From assembly GCA_900555265.1 (NCBI GenBank), contig UNSL01000001.1:124001-188000 (forward strand): a DNA stretch of 64,000 bases, written 5' to 3'. Source of the stretch: Candidatus Saccharimonadota bacterium. Its GTDB lineage: Bacteria > Patescibacteriota > Saccharimonadia > Saccharimonadales > Saccharimonadaceae. The first letter of the stretch is position 1. Every line of letters starts with the position of its first letter. A program made the translations under genes and the position numbers. The notes below the pieces were generated by a model. That model had not been told where the DNA came from. It ran no database searches and worked only from the letters and a program-made list of their open reading frames with translations. Of the stretch, positions 49,035 to 57,086 are shown in pieces.

Positions 49035-50273
49035 CTATTTTATCAGCAAAAAGTACGAAACAGCGCCACCAGCCATACCAATTGCCAAAAATAGAACAAT
49101 AAGCAACGCTATTAATAATCCAGATTTTTTCTTTTCTTTGTCGACTGAAGGCTTGACCTCTGTAGACACGGCTGCAAACATCGGCGCCGGCTCAGAATCC
49201 GTAGTTTCTTTCTCGGATAATTTGGAAGACTCAATCAAAGAGCTGTCAATGTCAGTGGACAATTTGTCGTCTGAATCTTCAGGAACGCCAGCCTCCTCAA
49301 TTGCTATAATTTCTGGACTCAAATCCATTGGCGAGTCGGGCGCATCACCCAAAGAATTTTCGCTCATGCTGTAATTAGATAAATTAGTATTATATTGATG
49401 TTCCAATTTTATATCCTCAGAATCAGCAGGCACAGACGCATCTTCATCACTATTCATCTCAGAACTAGTCATAGTTTGGTTAACAGAACCAAGCGGTCGC
49501 TTCTCCACTTCAACATTAGCGATAAACGGAGACTCTAGCGGCGTAGTCATCGGTGTAGCAGGAGCTTCGCTATTACTTACGGCTAATGATTGTGCTATCT
49601 TATCAGTCAACGACAATTCCTCAGCAGGCGTATCTTCAATCTCCGCAAAAGTAGATTCATTGTGCACGTCTTTAAGATCAGGGGTGCCACTAAGATTATC
49701 CGGTTGAGCAACTATATCAGACATTTCTTTCCTTACCGCAGAATGCCTATTATTTGTGCTAATCACATCCACCAAATCAGGCGAAGGCTGAATTGTCATG
49801 CCAGTTCGAGATGGAGCGGGAGCGGTAGGTTTTTGAATAGCGTTAACAGATGAAGGTCTAACAACATCCATGAAACGACCAGTCGAACGTCTCGCAACTA
49901 ATGGCGCAGCTTTGACTTCGCTAGCAGCCACACCAGGAGCTCTGTTAGCTATTGAATCGTTAGCAACTTTCTCGTTCGTAGGACTATCGATCTCTTTAGG
50001 AGTCATATCATCACTATAAGGCTCTTTTTTTGCTTCAGGCTGAGAGATCGATGATAAAGGAGTAGAAGCAACAGACGAAGGTGTAAATGGAGTTACTGGA
50101 GGTGCAAAACTAGTACCAATAGAGTTCTCTGACACAGGTTTTTCCTCTACAGGCACAGACGCAGAAACCTCACTATTATTTTCATTAGCCACCACTGGAG
50201 CTTCCTTTTCTCGCTGCTTATCCATAAGAGAGCTTACCGCTCTATCCAACTCATCAAAATCAATATCTGTCAT
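49035..50273 (-). CDS. acidic disordered protein with C-terminal membrane anchor
   Basis: 412 residues. Apart from the start (DIDFDELDRAVSSLMDKQRE), most of it is low-complexity sequence rich in Ser, Thr, Glu, Asp and Pro, predicted disordered. A KEKKKSG stretch then leads into a single transmembrane helix (LLIALLIVLFLAIGMAGGAV) at the extreme C-terminus. It is thus a tail-anchored protein with a long cytoplasmic domain. Family unknown. AGGGGG lies upstream of the ATG. It follows tpiA by 14 nt and is probably part of the glycolytic operon. Confidence 0.75.
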   Translation of the reverse strand: MTDIDFDELDRAVSSLMDKQREKEAPVVANENNSEVSASVPVEEKPVSENSIGTSFAPPVTPFTPSSVASTPLSSISQPEAKKEPYSDDMTPKEIDSPTNEKVANDSIANRAPGVAASEVKAAPLVARRSTGRFMDVVRPSSVNAIQKPTAPAPSRTGMTIQPSPDLVDVISTNNRHSAVRKEMSDIVAQPDNLSGTPDLKDVHNESTFAEIEDTPAEELSLTDKIAQSLAVSNSEAPATPMTTPLESPFIANVEVEKRPLGSVNQTMTSSEMNSDEDASVPADSEDIKLEHQYNTNLSNYSMSENSLGDAPDSPMDLSPEIIAIEEAGVPEDSDDKLSTDIDSSLIESSKLSEKETTDSEPAPMFAAVSTEVKPSVDKEKKKSGLLIALLIVLFLAIGMAGGAVSYFLLIK

Positions 50274-50287
50274 ATGCCCCCTATTTT

Positions 50288-51046
50288 TTAACCTCTATGT
50301 GCTTTCGAGATTATCTCCTTAAATTGATATGCATCCAAACTGGCTGCACCAACTAATAAACCATCAAGTTCATCAATTGCTAAATAATCTGCGGCGTTTA
50401 TTGACGTAATACTTCCACCATAGACAACTCGAACTGATTCCGCCGCTTTTTTACCGTACAAATGAGAAATATGTCGTCGAATCATCTGTGTAGCTTTTTT
50501 TACATCAGACGCTTTAGCGCTGTCGCCAGTACCGATCGCCCAAACTGGCTCATATGCAATAACTACTTCATCCAGCTCGTCCGCCGTCACATTAGCCAGA
50601 CCGCTAGTCAATTGATCAGCCAGAACATCCTTCGTTTCGCCAAGAGTCTTCTCTTGAATCGTTTCACCGACACACAGAATCGGATGAATACGATTTCGAA
50701 TTGCCGCCTGAACTTTCAGTCGAATATCTTTTTCGCTTTCAATGAAAATATAGCGACGCTCCGAATGTCCAATTATCACATAATCAGCAATTCCACGAAG
50801 ATGCGCCGCTGGAATTTCTCCCGTATACGCCCCCGAATCTCGCCAATAGCAATTCTGGGCCGCCAACTTAGCGATTCGACGATTAATTTGCAAACTCAAA
50901 CTCTGCAGCGTCAAAATAGTAGGCGCCAACACCACTTCAACATCTCTATGCGATGGCAGCGTATTCATCAGCTTATGCAAATATAAGCTAGCCTCCTGCA
51001 TATTGAAGTTCATTTTCCAGTTACCGATGATTAACTTTTTTCTCAT
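50288..51046 (-). CDS. tpiA: triosephosphate isomerase
   Basis: 252 residues of the TIM barrel. It begins with KLIIGNWKMN (Lys) and has YVIIGHSERR (catalytic His), VIAYEPVWAIGTGDSAKA (catalytic Glu) and a phosphate-binding VVYGGSITSINAADY, then DGLLVGAASLDA. It interconverts dihydroxyacetone phosphate and glyceraldehyde-3-phosphate. AAGGAT lies upstream of the ATG, 24 nt after pgk, in a pyk-pgk-tpiA operon. Confidence 0.97.
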   Translation of the reverse strand: MRKKLIIGNWKMNFNMQEASLYLHKLMNTLPSHRDVEVVLAPTILTLQSLSLQINRRIAKLAAQNCYWRDSGAYTGEIPAAHLRGIADYVIIGHSERRYIFIESEKDIRLKVQAAIRNRIHPILCVGETIQEKTLGETKDVLADQLTSGLANVTADELDEVVIAYEPVWAIGTGDSAKASDVKKATQMIRRHISHLYGKKAAESVRVVYGGSITSINAADYLAIDELDGLLVGAASLDAYQFKEIISKAHRG

Positions 51047-51070
51047 GAGATAATCCTTATGCTTAGTTTA

Positions 51071-52309
51071 TCACCTCAAACCGTATGCGTCTAGTAAACT
51101 TTCAATTCCAGGCAATTTTTTACCAGCCATCAAGGCCATACTAGCTCCGCCACCAGTGGAAACATGAGTAAAATTGGCGCCGTCATGCCCGTCCCATTTC
51201 AATATAAAATCAGCTGTATCTCCGCCACCGACTATTGAAACTACTCCTTTATTCTGGGCAATAGCTAACGCCACTCGCGCTGAACCGATTGCAAAATTAT
51301 CAATTTCAGCATAGCCCAGCGGACCATTCCAAATAACCATCTTCGCGCCAGCCAGTATTTTCGTGAATTTCTCAATTGTCTGGCTTCCAATATCCAGCGC
51401 CATATCTGAGTTCTTTATTTTATCAATATTAACTTCTTGGCGAGGAAAATCCTTAGAAATCTCTGGCGCAACCGCCACATCAATCGGCAATACCAAAAAA
51501 TCGTCAACATTCTCTGCGCCAACCTTAGTCGCTGCCAAATCATAAATTTCCGCGACAACCTTTTCCATTCCCGGCTCAAACACGCTCTTGCCGACATTAA
51601 ATCCACGACAATGTAAAAACGTGTTTGACATAGCGCCGCCAATTAAAATCCGATCCGCCTTTTTAATCAGACGCTTAATCAGTAATATTTTATCGCTAAC
51701 TTTCGCGCCGCCAATAACCGCAACCAACGGACGTTTTGGCTTGTTCATCGCCTCGGTGATAGTTACATATTCTTTTTCTAATAGTAATCCCGCTAGCCCT
51801 GGAACACACAACGTAATCGCATGAGTGCTGGCATGTGCCCTGTGCGCGACCGCAAATCCGTCCTGTACAAAATAATCCGCTCGGACAGCGCGTTGAATTG
51901 ACTTGGCAAATGTTAAATCATCAGCCTCCTCCTCGTCATAAAAGCGTAAATTCTCCAACATAAGAATACTGCCTCGTGGCGCACGGCGAACAGCTTGATG
52001 AACAGACTCGCCCACACAATCATCCAACAATTCTACTGGACGGCTCAATAACTTGGATAAGTGATCTGCGACAACTTTCAGGCTAAACTTAAGATCCTTA
52101 CCTTTTGGTCGCCCCAGATGAGACATGATAACAATCTTGCAATTCTGCTCCAGCAAATATCGGAGCGTGGGCAGCGAAGCGCGAATTCTTAGATCATCAG
52201 AAATCTGACCGCGCTTTGTTAGCGGCACATTATAATCTGCTCGCAGAAGAATAGTTTTTCCACGTAGATCAATATCGCGAATTGTTTGCTTCGGAAATTT
52301 TCTGCCCAC
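51071..52309 (-). CDS. pgk: phosphoglycerate kinase
   Basis: 412 residues in two domains. It starts RDIDLRGKTILLRADYNVPL and has IVIMSHLGRPKGKDLKFSLK, a nucleotide-site PLVAVIGGAKVSDKILLIKR, VIWNGPLGYAEI and VSIVGGGDTADFI with FTHVSTGGGASMALM. It makes ATP from 1,3-bisphosphoglycerate. A GTG start at 52309 has AAGGAG seven nt upstream. It is 11 nt downstream of pyk. Confidence 0.97.
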   Translation of the reverse strand: MGRKFPKQTIRDIDLRGKTILLRADYNVPLTKRGQISDDLRIRASLPTLRYLLEQNCKIVIMSHLGRPKGKDLKFSLKVVADHLSKLLSRPVELLDDCVGESVHQAVRRAPRGSILMLENLRFYDEEEADDLTFAKSIQRAVRADYFVQDGFAVAHRAHASTHAITLCVPGLAGLLLEKEYVTITEAMNKPKRPLVAVIGGAKVSDKILLIKRLIKKADRILIGGAMSNTFLHCRGFNVGKSVFEPGMEKVVAEIYDLAATKVGAENVDDFLVLPIDVAVAPEISKDFPRQEVNIDKIKNSDMALDIGSQTIEKFTKILAGAKMVIWNGPLGYAEIDNFAIGSARVALAIAQNKGVVSIVGGGDTADFILKWDGHDGANFTHVSTGGGASMALMAGKKLPGIESLLDAYGLR

Positions 52310-52320
52310 CCAAATTCTCC

Positions 52321-53742
52321 TTATGACAATGTCTTGACTTGGATGTTGTCAGTTTTACCTGGCTCTGGATTATGGCCACTAACAAGCACAACAGTAACTG
52401 GGTCTGCGCCGAAATAGCCTTCTTGTTTCAACTCATCAGCTAACTTAGTTGCTGCATTTGGATCGTTTGGTCGAACATATGGACGAGAAGCGTACCTTAG
52501 CGCCAACTTTTGCGCAGTCTTCACTTCTTCGGTCACGCAAACAATTGGTAAGTTCGGACGATATGCGGCAACGTTAATTGCAGTAGCGCCAGTGTGTGTT
52601 TCCGCAATAATAGCTCGAGCCTTAATTCTCCTTGCCAATTGAGCTGCTGTATAGCTTAAAATCGCGTCAGTTTTTTCACGCATTTCAGCCTTTTCTACCA
52701 ACATTACTTCACTGTGTTCTTGAGTGTAGATAATAGTCTTGCGCATCGCACGAACGGTTTCAACAGGATATTTACCATTGGCAGTTTCATCAGACAGCAT
52801 AACCACGTCAGCGCCTTGGATTACAGCATTAGCAACGTCGCTTACTTCAGCGCGACTTGGCTCTGGATTATCAACCATACTACCCATCATTTGTGTTGCA
52901 ACGATTACTAGCTTGCAATATTTACGACACAAGGCAATAATTCGACGCTGTACAACTGGGACAATTTCTGCGCCAGCTTCCACCGCCAAGTCACCGCGAG
53001 CAACCATAATACCGTCACTAGCCTTAACGATTTCCTCCAAATTCTCTGGATCAACGGCAGACTTAGTCTCAATCTTGGCAATAATATTGGCTGTCGAGCC
53101 CAGGTCTGTCAATCGACGACGCAAATCAATAATATCATCAGCTTTTTGAATAAAGCTCAATGCAACGTAATCAAAATCTTGGCTTGCGCCCCATTCCAAA
53201 TCGTTAATATCTTTCTGAGTAAGAATATCGCCACCAAAATCTGTGTCTGGCAAATTCAAACCCTTGCGGCTCATCAAAAAACCGTCGTTCTGAACTTCTA
53301 CACGGATTGCAGTTGGGCTAACAATTTCTCGTACAACCGTCCTGATTTTGCCATCAAACATGTAAAGTGGCTCGCCGACTTTCATCTTCTCTGCCAAATT
53401 GTACTGCACTGGCAAATTGAAGCTGCCGTCATGATCAGTAATTTCTGAATCCAAGACCAGCATATCGCCAACCTTAACATTCAGCATATTGTCCTTCAAA
53501 ACGCCCAAGCGAATCTTTGGACCCTGCAAATCTTGTAGGATTGCGACAGGCTTGCCCAACTGTTTACTAGCTGTGCGCACCCAATTGATCTGCTCAATTC
53601 GCTCCTCGTTAGCGCCGTGGCTAAAGTTCATACGGATGCCGTTAACGCCGGCCTCCAACAATTGGTAAACCTTTTCTTGGCTGAACGTTGCTGGCCCAAT
53701 TGTTGCTAATATTTTTGTTCGTTTAAATATATTATCGCTCAT
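52321..53742 (-). CDS. pyk: pyruvate kinase
   Basis: 473 residues. It has RTKILATIGPATFSQEKVYQ, FSHGANEERIEQI, LQDLQGPKIRLGVL, the catalytic FIQKADDII, IIAKIETKSAVDP and MVARGDLAVEAGAEIVPVVQ with ATQMMGSMVDNPEPSRAEVS. It makes the second ATP of lower glycolysis. The start at 53742 (MSDNIFKRTK) is chosen over a further-upstream in-frame start because a TATAAT at 53750-53755 ends 7 nt before it. First gene of the pyk-pgk-tpiA operon. Confidence 0.97.
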   Translation of the reverse strand: MSDNIFKRTKILATIGPATFSQEKVYQLLEAGVNGIRMNFSHGANEERIEQINWVRTASKQLGKPVAILQDLQGPKIRLGVLKDNMLNVKVGDMLVLDSEITDHDGSFNLPVQYNLAEKMKVGEPLYMFDGKIRTVVREIVSPTAIRVEVQNDGFLMSRKGLNLPDTDFGGDILTQKDINDLEWGASQDFDYVALSFIQKADDIIDLRRRLTDLGSTANIIAKIETKSAVDPENLEEIVKASDGIMVARGDLAVEAGAEIVPVVQRRIIALCRKYCKLVIVATQMMGSMVDNPEPSRAEVSDVANAVIQGADVVMLSDETANGKYPVETVRAMRKTIIYTQEHSEVMLVEKAEMREKTDAILSYTAAQLARRIKARAIIAETHTGATAINVAAYRPNLPIVCVTEEVKTAQKLALRYASRPYVRPNDPNAATKLADELKQEGYFGADPVTVVLVSGHNPEPGKTDNIQVKTLS

Positions 53743-53875
53743 TTTTAAAATTATACCACGAAATAACAGTGATGAAAAATGGTACCAGAACACCTTATAA
53801 TACTTATTTAATGTCAAGATTTGCGTTAATCAAAACTAGCCTACCCATCTCCTTAATGTTAGAATATAAAATATT

Positions 53876-54178
53876 ATGCCAGAAATAGATAAATACATTA
53901 TCTCAAAAATTCTATTCTTCATTTTCGGATCAACTACTGTAATTATTTTCTTTTTATTCTATACTGGAGTATTTATAAATATCGTTGGATCCATAGAAGC
54001 TGCAATTACGATATATTGCATAAACACCGCTCTGCTGATACCCATAACAATCTGGTATGCAATCGAGCGCTCACATAAACCGAAATATAAGGAGAGCGAT
54101 ATACTTGAAGCCTATTCTGAAATGATGTCTCGGACTGACGATGAATCCGCTGCCAAAGAAACTACGAAGCGACAATAA
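53876..54178 (+). CDS. small membrane protein, unknown function
   Basis: 100 residues. Two hydrophobic helices (about 8-35 and 40-62) are followed by a charged cytoplasmic tail (KPKYKESDILEAYSEMMSRT). I do not recognise it. It is divergent from pyk with a gap of about 130 nt. An AT-rich -10-like box (TAGAAT) lies about 10 nt upstream of the ATG. It borders the defence cassette on the left. Confidence 0.6.
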   Translation: MPEIDKYIISKILFFIFGSTTVIIFFLFYTGVFINIVGSIEAAITIYCINTALLIPITIWYAIERSHKPKYKESDILEAYSEMMSRTDDESAAKETTKRQ

Positions 54179-54182
54179 AAAA

Positions 54183-54204
54183 AGCTCGCCACAATAAGCG
54201 AGCT
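54183..54204 (-). terminator. terminator-like hairpin, U-tract only on minus strand
   Basis: Stem AGCTCGC (54183-54189) and GCGAGCT (54198-54204). Reading on the minus strand it is followed by TTTTTTT; reading on the plus strand it is not. It lies just past the stop of the + strand gene yet is oriented for a leftward transcript. Confidence 0.55.
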
Positions 54205-54465
54205 ATTCCAAATATTCTTTATGGTACGATTTTATGCCCACACTAGAACCTATTTTAGTACAAAGTCGCAAATCTAATCCAATCTATTTGACGTGCCACG
54301 CTGTCTTTGACAGCTAACAATATAAAAGCCAGCTTTTGATTATTTTGAATCTTCTCGACACTTCTTTTAGTGGATGAATTCGGCTTTCACATTTCCCTTT
54401 TTCAGCTTCCCCTGATTCGACCGTAAAAAGCGGCACGTCATAAAAGCGACAAAGTTGCTACCTAC

Positions 54466-54500
54466 GGTTTTTAAGCGGTTTTTGTCGCCGCTTAAAAACC
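54466..54500. repeat. 13-bp perfect hairpin at the cassette edge
   Basis: GGTTTTTAAGCGG (54466-54478) pairs perfectly with CCGCTTAAAAACC (54488-54500) around a 9-nt loop. Its right arm overlaps the outer end of the left inverted repeat. No U-tract follows on either strand, so it may be a recombination or attachment structure rather than a terminator. Confidence 0.6.
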
Positions 54501-54598
54501 GCCTTAATTACCCCCCCAAGAAAACAGAAACAACTGGACAAAAAAGAATTAGATTAAACAGATTAGATAAGTGGCATTTTGGTAGAAATAACTTGATT
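54494..54598 (+). repeat. left inverted repeat of the defence cassette
   Basis: Core 54519-54598 begins AGAAAACAGAAACAACTGG and ends GAAATAACTTGATT. By hand alignment it is over 80% identical, with one 1-nt gap, to the reverse complement of 58112-58190. Similarity extends outward to AAAAACCGC in both copies. The inner end supplies a possible -35 (TTGATT) for the first cassette gene. Confidence 0.8.
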
Positions 54599-54632
54599 AA
54601 AATTACGCCTCATGTGGTATAATGTAGTTATT

Positions 54633-55076
54633 ATGGGAAGTAAAACCACACCAGACGACAAGCGTTCTCATTTAGAGTTTATACAAGGCGTAATAAATCG
54701 TCTGTCATCAAACACCTTTCTTTTTAAGGGCTGGTCTATCACTATAATCGGTGCTGTTTTTACAACAATGATTGCGACTAACAATAACGACTTTCTCTGG
54801 CTAATTCTTGGTATAGTTCTGATGTTTTGGGTAATTGACGCCTACTATCTAATGCTTGAAAGAGGTTATCGTAGGCTATACAAGCAGGTCGCGAAAACAA
54901 GCTCTGAAAAAATCGATTATGGAATGAATATTGGTCAGTTTATTAAGTTTTCTGCTTGGTTGGAAGCGCTTCGCAGGCCTGTTCTTTTGTTGTTTTATGG
55001 CGTAATTCTGATGATTATCATTGGAATTATTATCCATAATAATTTTGATATAAATTTAATAATTATGAGAAAGTAA
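54633..55076 (+). CDS. small membrane protein paired with TIR-like protein, putative effector
   Basis: 147 residues. A soluble N-terminus (SHLEFIQGVINRLSSNTFLF) is followed by two close hydrophobic helices (about 32-50 and 55-75), a basic cytoplasmic loop with LERGYRRLYKQV, and a third helix near 122-141. The start at 54633 follows a TATAAT (54618-54623) by 9 nt; an in-frame ATG 7 codons upstream lies inside the promoter. It ends 4 nt before the TIR-like gene, so the two are co-transcribed. By analogy with defence systems that pair a nucleotide sensor with a small membrane effector it may damage the membrane on signal. That is inference. Confidence 0.75.
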   Translation: MGSKTTPDDKRSHLEFIQGVINRLSSNTFLFKGWSITIIGAVFTTMIATNNNDFLWLILGIVLMFWVIDAYYLMLERGYRRLYKQVAKTSSEKIDYGMNIGQFIKFSAWLEALRRPVLLLFYGVILMIIIGIIIHNNFDINLIIMRK

Positions 55077-55080
55077 CGGC

Positions 55081-55563
55081 ATGAAAAGGCAGGTGTTTTA
55101 CAGTTTTCATTTCGATAACGACGTTATGCGGGTTTGGCAAATTCGTAAAATGGGAGCGATTGAAGGCAATGAGCCGGTTGCGCCAAATAACTGGGAACAA
55201 ATTAAGCGTAGTGAATATGCTGTAAAAAAATGGATTGATGATAACATGAAATATAAAAGTTGTGTTATTGTTTTGGTTGGGTCTGAAACTGCAAGCCGCA
55301 AATGGGTAGATTACGAAATACGCAAAGCGTGGAACGAAGGAAAAGGACTTTTTGGTATCTATATTCATAATCTCAAAGACCCAATAACTGGAACCTGCAG
55401 AAAGGGAGCTAATCCATTTGATAATGTACTGATGCGAAATGGCCAAAGATTATCGTCTCTTGTTTCATGCTATGATCCAAATAGCTGGGATGCCTACAAT
55501 GATATTGCGAAAAATCTTGAAAACTGGGTAGAAGAAGCTATTTCAACTCGAGAAAATTATTAG
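55081..55563 (+). CDS. TIR-like (ThsB/DUF1863 family) protein
   Basis: 160 residues. The family pattern is strong: KRQVFYSFHFDNDVMRVWQI at the N-terminus, VIVLVGSETASRKWVDYEI in the core, and GLFGIYIHNLKDPITGTCRK followed by GANPFDNVL. In Thoeris defence ThsB uses such a TIR-like fold to turn NAD into a signal that activates ThsA; Glu79 in WVDYEI is the likely catalytic residue. No ThsA (SIR2 or macro-domain protein) is in the window. The neighbour is a small membrane protein instead. Its 3' end overlaps the convergent RhuM-like gene by 26 nt. Confidence 0.88.
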   Translation: MKRQVFYSFHFDNDVMRVWQIRKMGAIEGNEPVAPNNWEQIKRSEYAVKKWIDDNMKYKSCVIVLVGSETASRKWVDYEIRKAWNEGKGLFGIYIHNLKDPITGTCRKGANPFDNVLMRNGQRLSSLVSCYDPNSWDAYNDIAKNLENWVEEAISTRENY

Positions 55564-55924
55564 TTGATTTGTTTTTAATCCCTGGAGTAACCCATTCTTG
55601 AAATTGCTTGGTTTCAGGCGATTTTAGCATTGTGCCAACGGTGATTATTACTTGTGAATTATAGAAAATTGTGCGATAAAGTTTGCCATCACTAGCTTTG
55701 TGAGTAAGAATTGAGCTAACTTGTTTTTTGTTAACTCCGCTATCGGCAAACAGTTTCTTTAACTTTTTGCATATCGTCGACACACTTACGCCATAGAATT
55801 TAGACATTTCTTTAGTAGTCATAAGAACATCATTTGCGATTTTTATAACCGCAATCTCTGAGCCGTTACTATTCCTATAGGTATCGCCAACTGTCTCGCT
55901 AACCAATCTTATTCTATCATTCAT
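55538..55924 (-). CDS. short RhuM-like protein
   Basis: 128 residues resembling the N-terminal domain of RhuM (PF13310). A helix-turn-helix-like stretch (LMTTKEMSKFYGVSVSTICK) is followed by the conserved SDGKLYRTIFYNSQVIITVG and KSPETKQFQEWV. Full RhuM proteins are about 330 residues, so this is a mini-version. Such proteins often sit with toxin or phage-type modules; the role is unknown. Here it is third in the methyltransferase-endonuclease operon, starting 4 nt after the endonuclease stop, and could act as a regulator. Confidence 0.75.
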   Translation of the reverse strand: MNDRIRLVSETVGDTYRNSNGSEIAVIKIANDVLMTTKEMSKFYGVSVSTICKKLKKLFADSGVNKKQVSSILTHKASDGKLYRTIFYNSQVIITVGTMLKSPETKQFQEWVTPGIKNKSTNNFLELK

Positions 55925-55928
55925 AAAA

Positions 55929-57086
55929 CTATAAGCTCATTATCTTTTCTAGGAAATCCTGACTCTTTACAATATCTATATTATTGTTTGGCTCTTTTAT
56001 TAAGGTGTCGATAGTTTGCCCACTAAACTGTGAAACTCCTCGTGAATTTCTGCCCGCCCAATGTTTCAGTAGATGTGTTGTATCTCTTAAGTCATCCTGA
56101 AACATTGAGATTAAAACTTGTCCGACAACCTGATTAGGCATAATACCTACAAAGTAAAACATAAAAACAGATTTTTCTTTTGCCAAGAATTCTAACATTT
56201 TATCGAGATTGTATGCTTTTGGGGCAGAATTTAAGATCATGACCTTTGTTTTTATGTCGGTTGCCGTATTGTATTTATCAAAAACTTTAACAAAATCACC
56301 AAGTGTATTTTTTGTGCGAAAGCTCGGTATTCGTTTTGTGCCTTTTTGTAAAGTATGAATGATTTCGCTTCGCAATCTATCATCTTCACCGGCGATTATA
56401 TACTCAATTACTCGCCCGCGAATATTTACATTATCAATCAGACTCGCTAAAATAATTTCGTTTTTATAAGCTATTGTCATTTGATCAAGCTCTGACTTCA
56501 ACGTGCTATATTCAGCGGATACTACAAAATCCTTTGCTCTCTGGGGGGATTGCAGTATAACATCTTTATCTATCGCTCGTATATTATATTTGCTACCATT
56601 GGGTGAAATGTTGTTTGTTGCTTCAACTAGTCTGGCAAGATTGCCATCAAAGCCAATTTCGGAATGTATTGCAAACAGCTCAGCGAAATTTTTAGGTTCA
56701 TTATAAATGTCATTAAAGACCTTTACTATGTCGGAGCCGTTGATACTGCCCCGTATATTATCCTCTCTTAATTCTTGTGAACTATGGCTTACTTTAGATA
56801 AAAAGGTAGTATTGGCCAAAAATAAATAGTTTTTATTAGGAGTATTTAGGCAAACTACAAAAGGAAAGTCGTCATACTTCTGTAGATTTGAAAGTGAGAT
56901 AACCGTATTGGAAAAGCTTGTCGATTTGGACGAGCTAAATCGTATTGCAAAAGCATCTGTATAAAATACAGATCTGTCTTTTGTCAGAGAGAATTCTTTT
57001 TGAACGAGCTCTTGCAACCTAGCCTTGCCAGCTTGACCATCGAGCCTTTTTATAAAATCAATTAACTTGTAAAGTGAGTTGTCCAT
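55929..57086 (-). CDS. probable type II restriction endonuclease
   Basis: 385 residues with no membrane segment. Its role is inferred from position: it overlaps the DNA methyltransferase gene by 29 nt and follows it in the same operon, the classic type II layout. The N-terminal region includes FPFVVCLNTPNKNYLFLANT and ISLSNLQKYDDFP; a middle segment reads GFDGNLARLVEATNNISPNG. I cannot pin down a PD-(D/E)xK or HNH catalytic motif by eye, nor the recognition site. It could be an uncharacterised endonuclease family. Confidence 0.7.
   Translation of the reverse strand: MDNSLYKLIDFIKRLDGQAGKARLQELVQKEFSLTKDRSVFYTDAFAIRFSSSKSTSFSNTVISLSNLQKYDDFPFVVCLNTPNKNYLFLANTTFLSKVSHSSQELREDNIRGSINGSDIVKVFNDIYNEPKNFAELFAIHSEIGFDGNLARLVEATNNISPNGSKYNIRAIDKDVILQSPQRAKDFVVSAEYSTLKSELDQMTIAYKNEIILASLIDNVNIRGRVIEYIIAGEDDRLRSEIIHTLQKGTKRIPSFRTKNTLGDFVKVFDKYNTATDIKTKVMILNSAPKAYNLDKMLEFLAKEKSVFMFYFVGIMPNQVVGQVLISMFQDDLRDTTHLLKHWAGRNSRGVSQFSGQTIDTLIKEPNNNIDIVKSQDFLEKIMSL

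Larger units (their letters stand above)
54179..54632. other. 454-nt gene-poor junction left of the defence cassette
   Basis: No convincing gene. It holds a terminator-like hairpin with a U-tract only on the minus strand (54183-54204), a perfect GCTGTC-TTT-GACAGC hairpin (54300-54314), a 13-bp perfect hairpin (54466-54500), the left inverted repeat of the cassette (54494-54598) and the promoter of the first cassette gene (TATAAT at 54618-54623). A minus-strand open frame of about 30 codons around 54360-54450 has no supporting signal. A minus-strand ncRNA ending at the hairpin is conceivable. Confidence 0.5.

Noticed and set aside
54360-54450. Minus-strand frame of about 30 codons left of the cassette
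   Set aside because: No promoter or ribosome site at its start and no recognisable sequence; kept only as part of the junction description.
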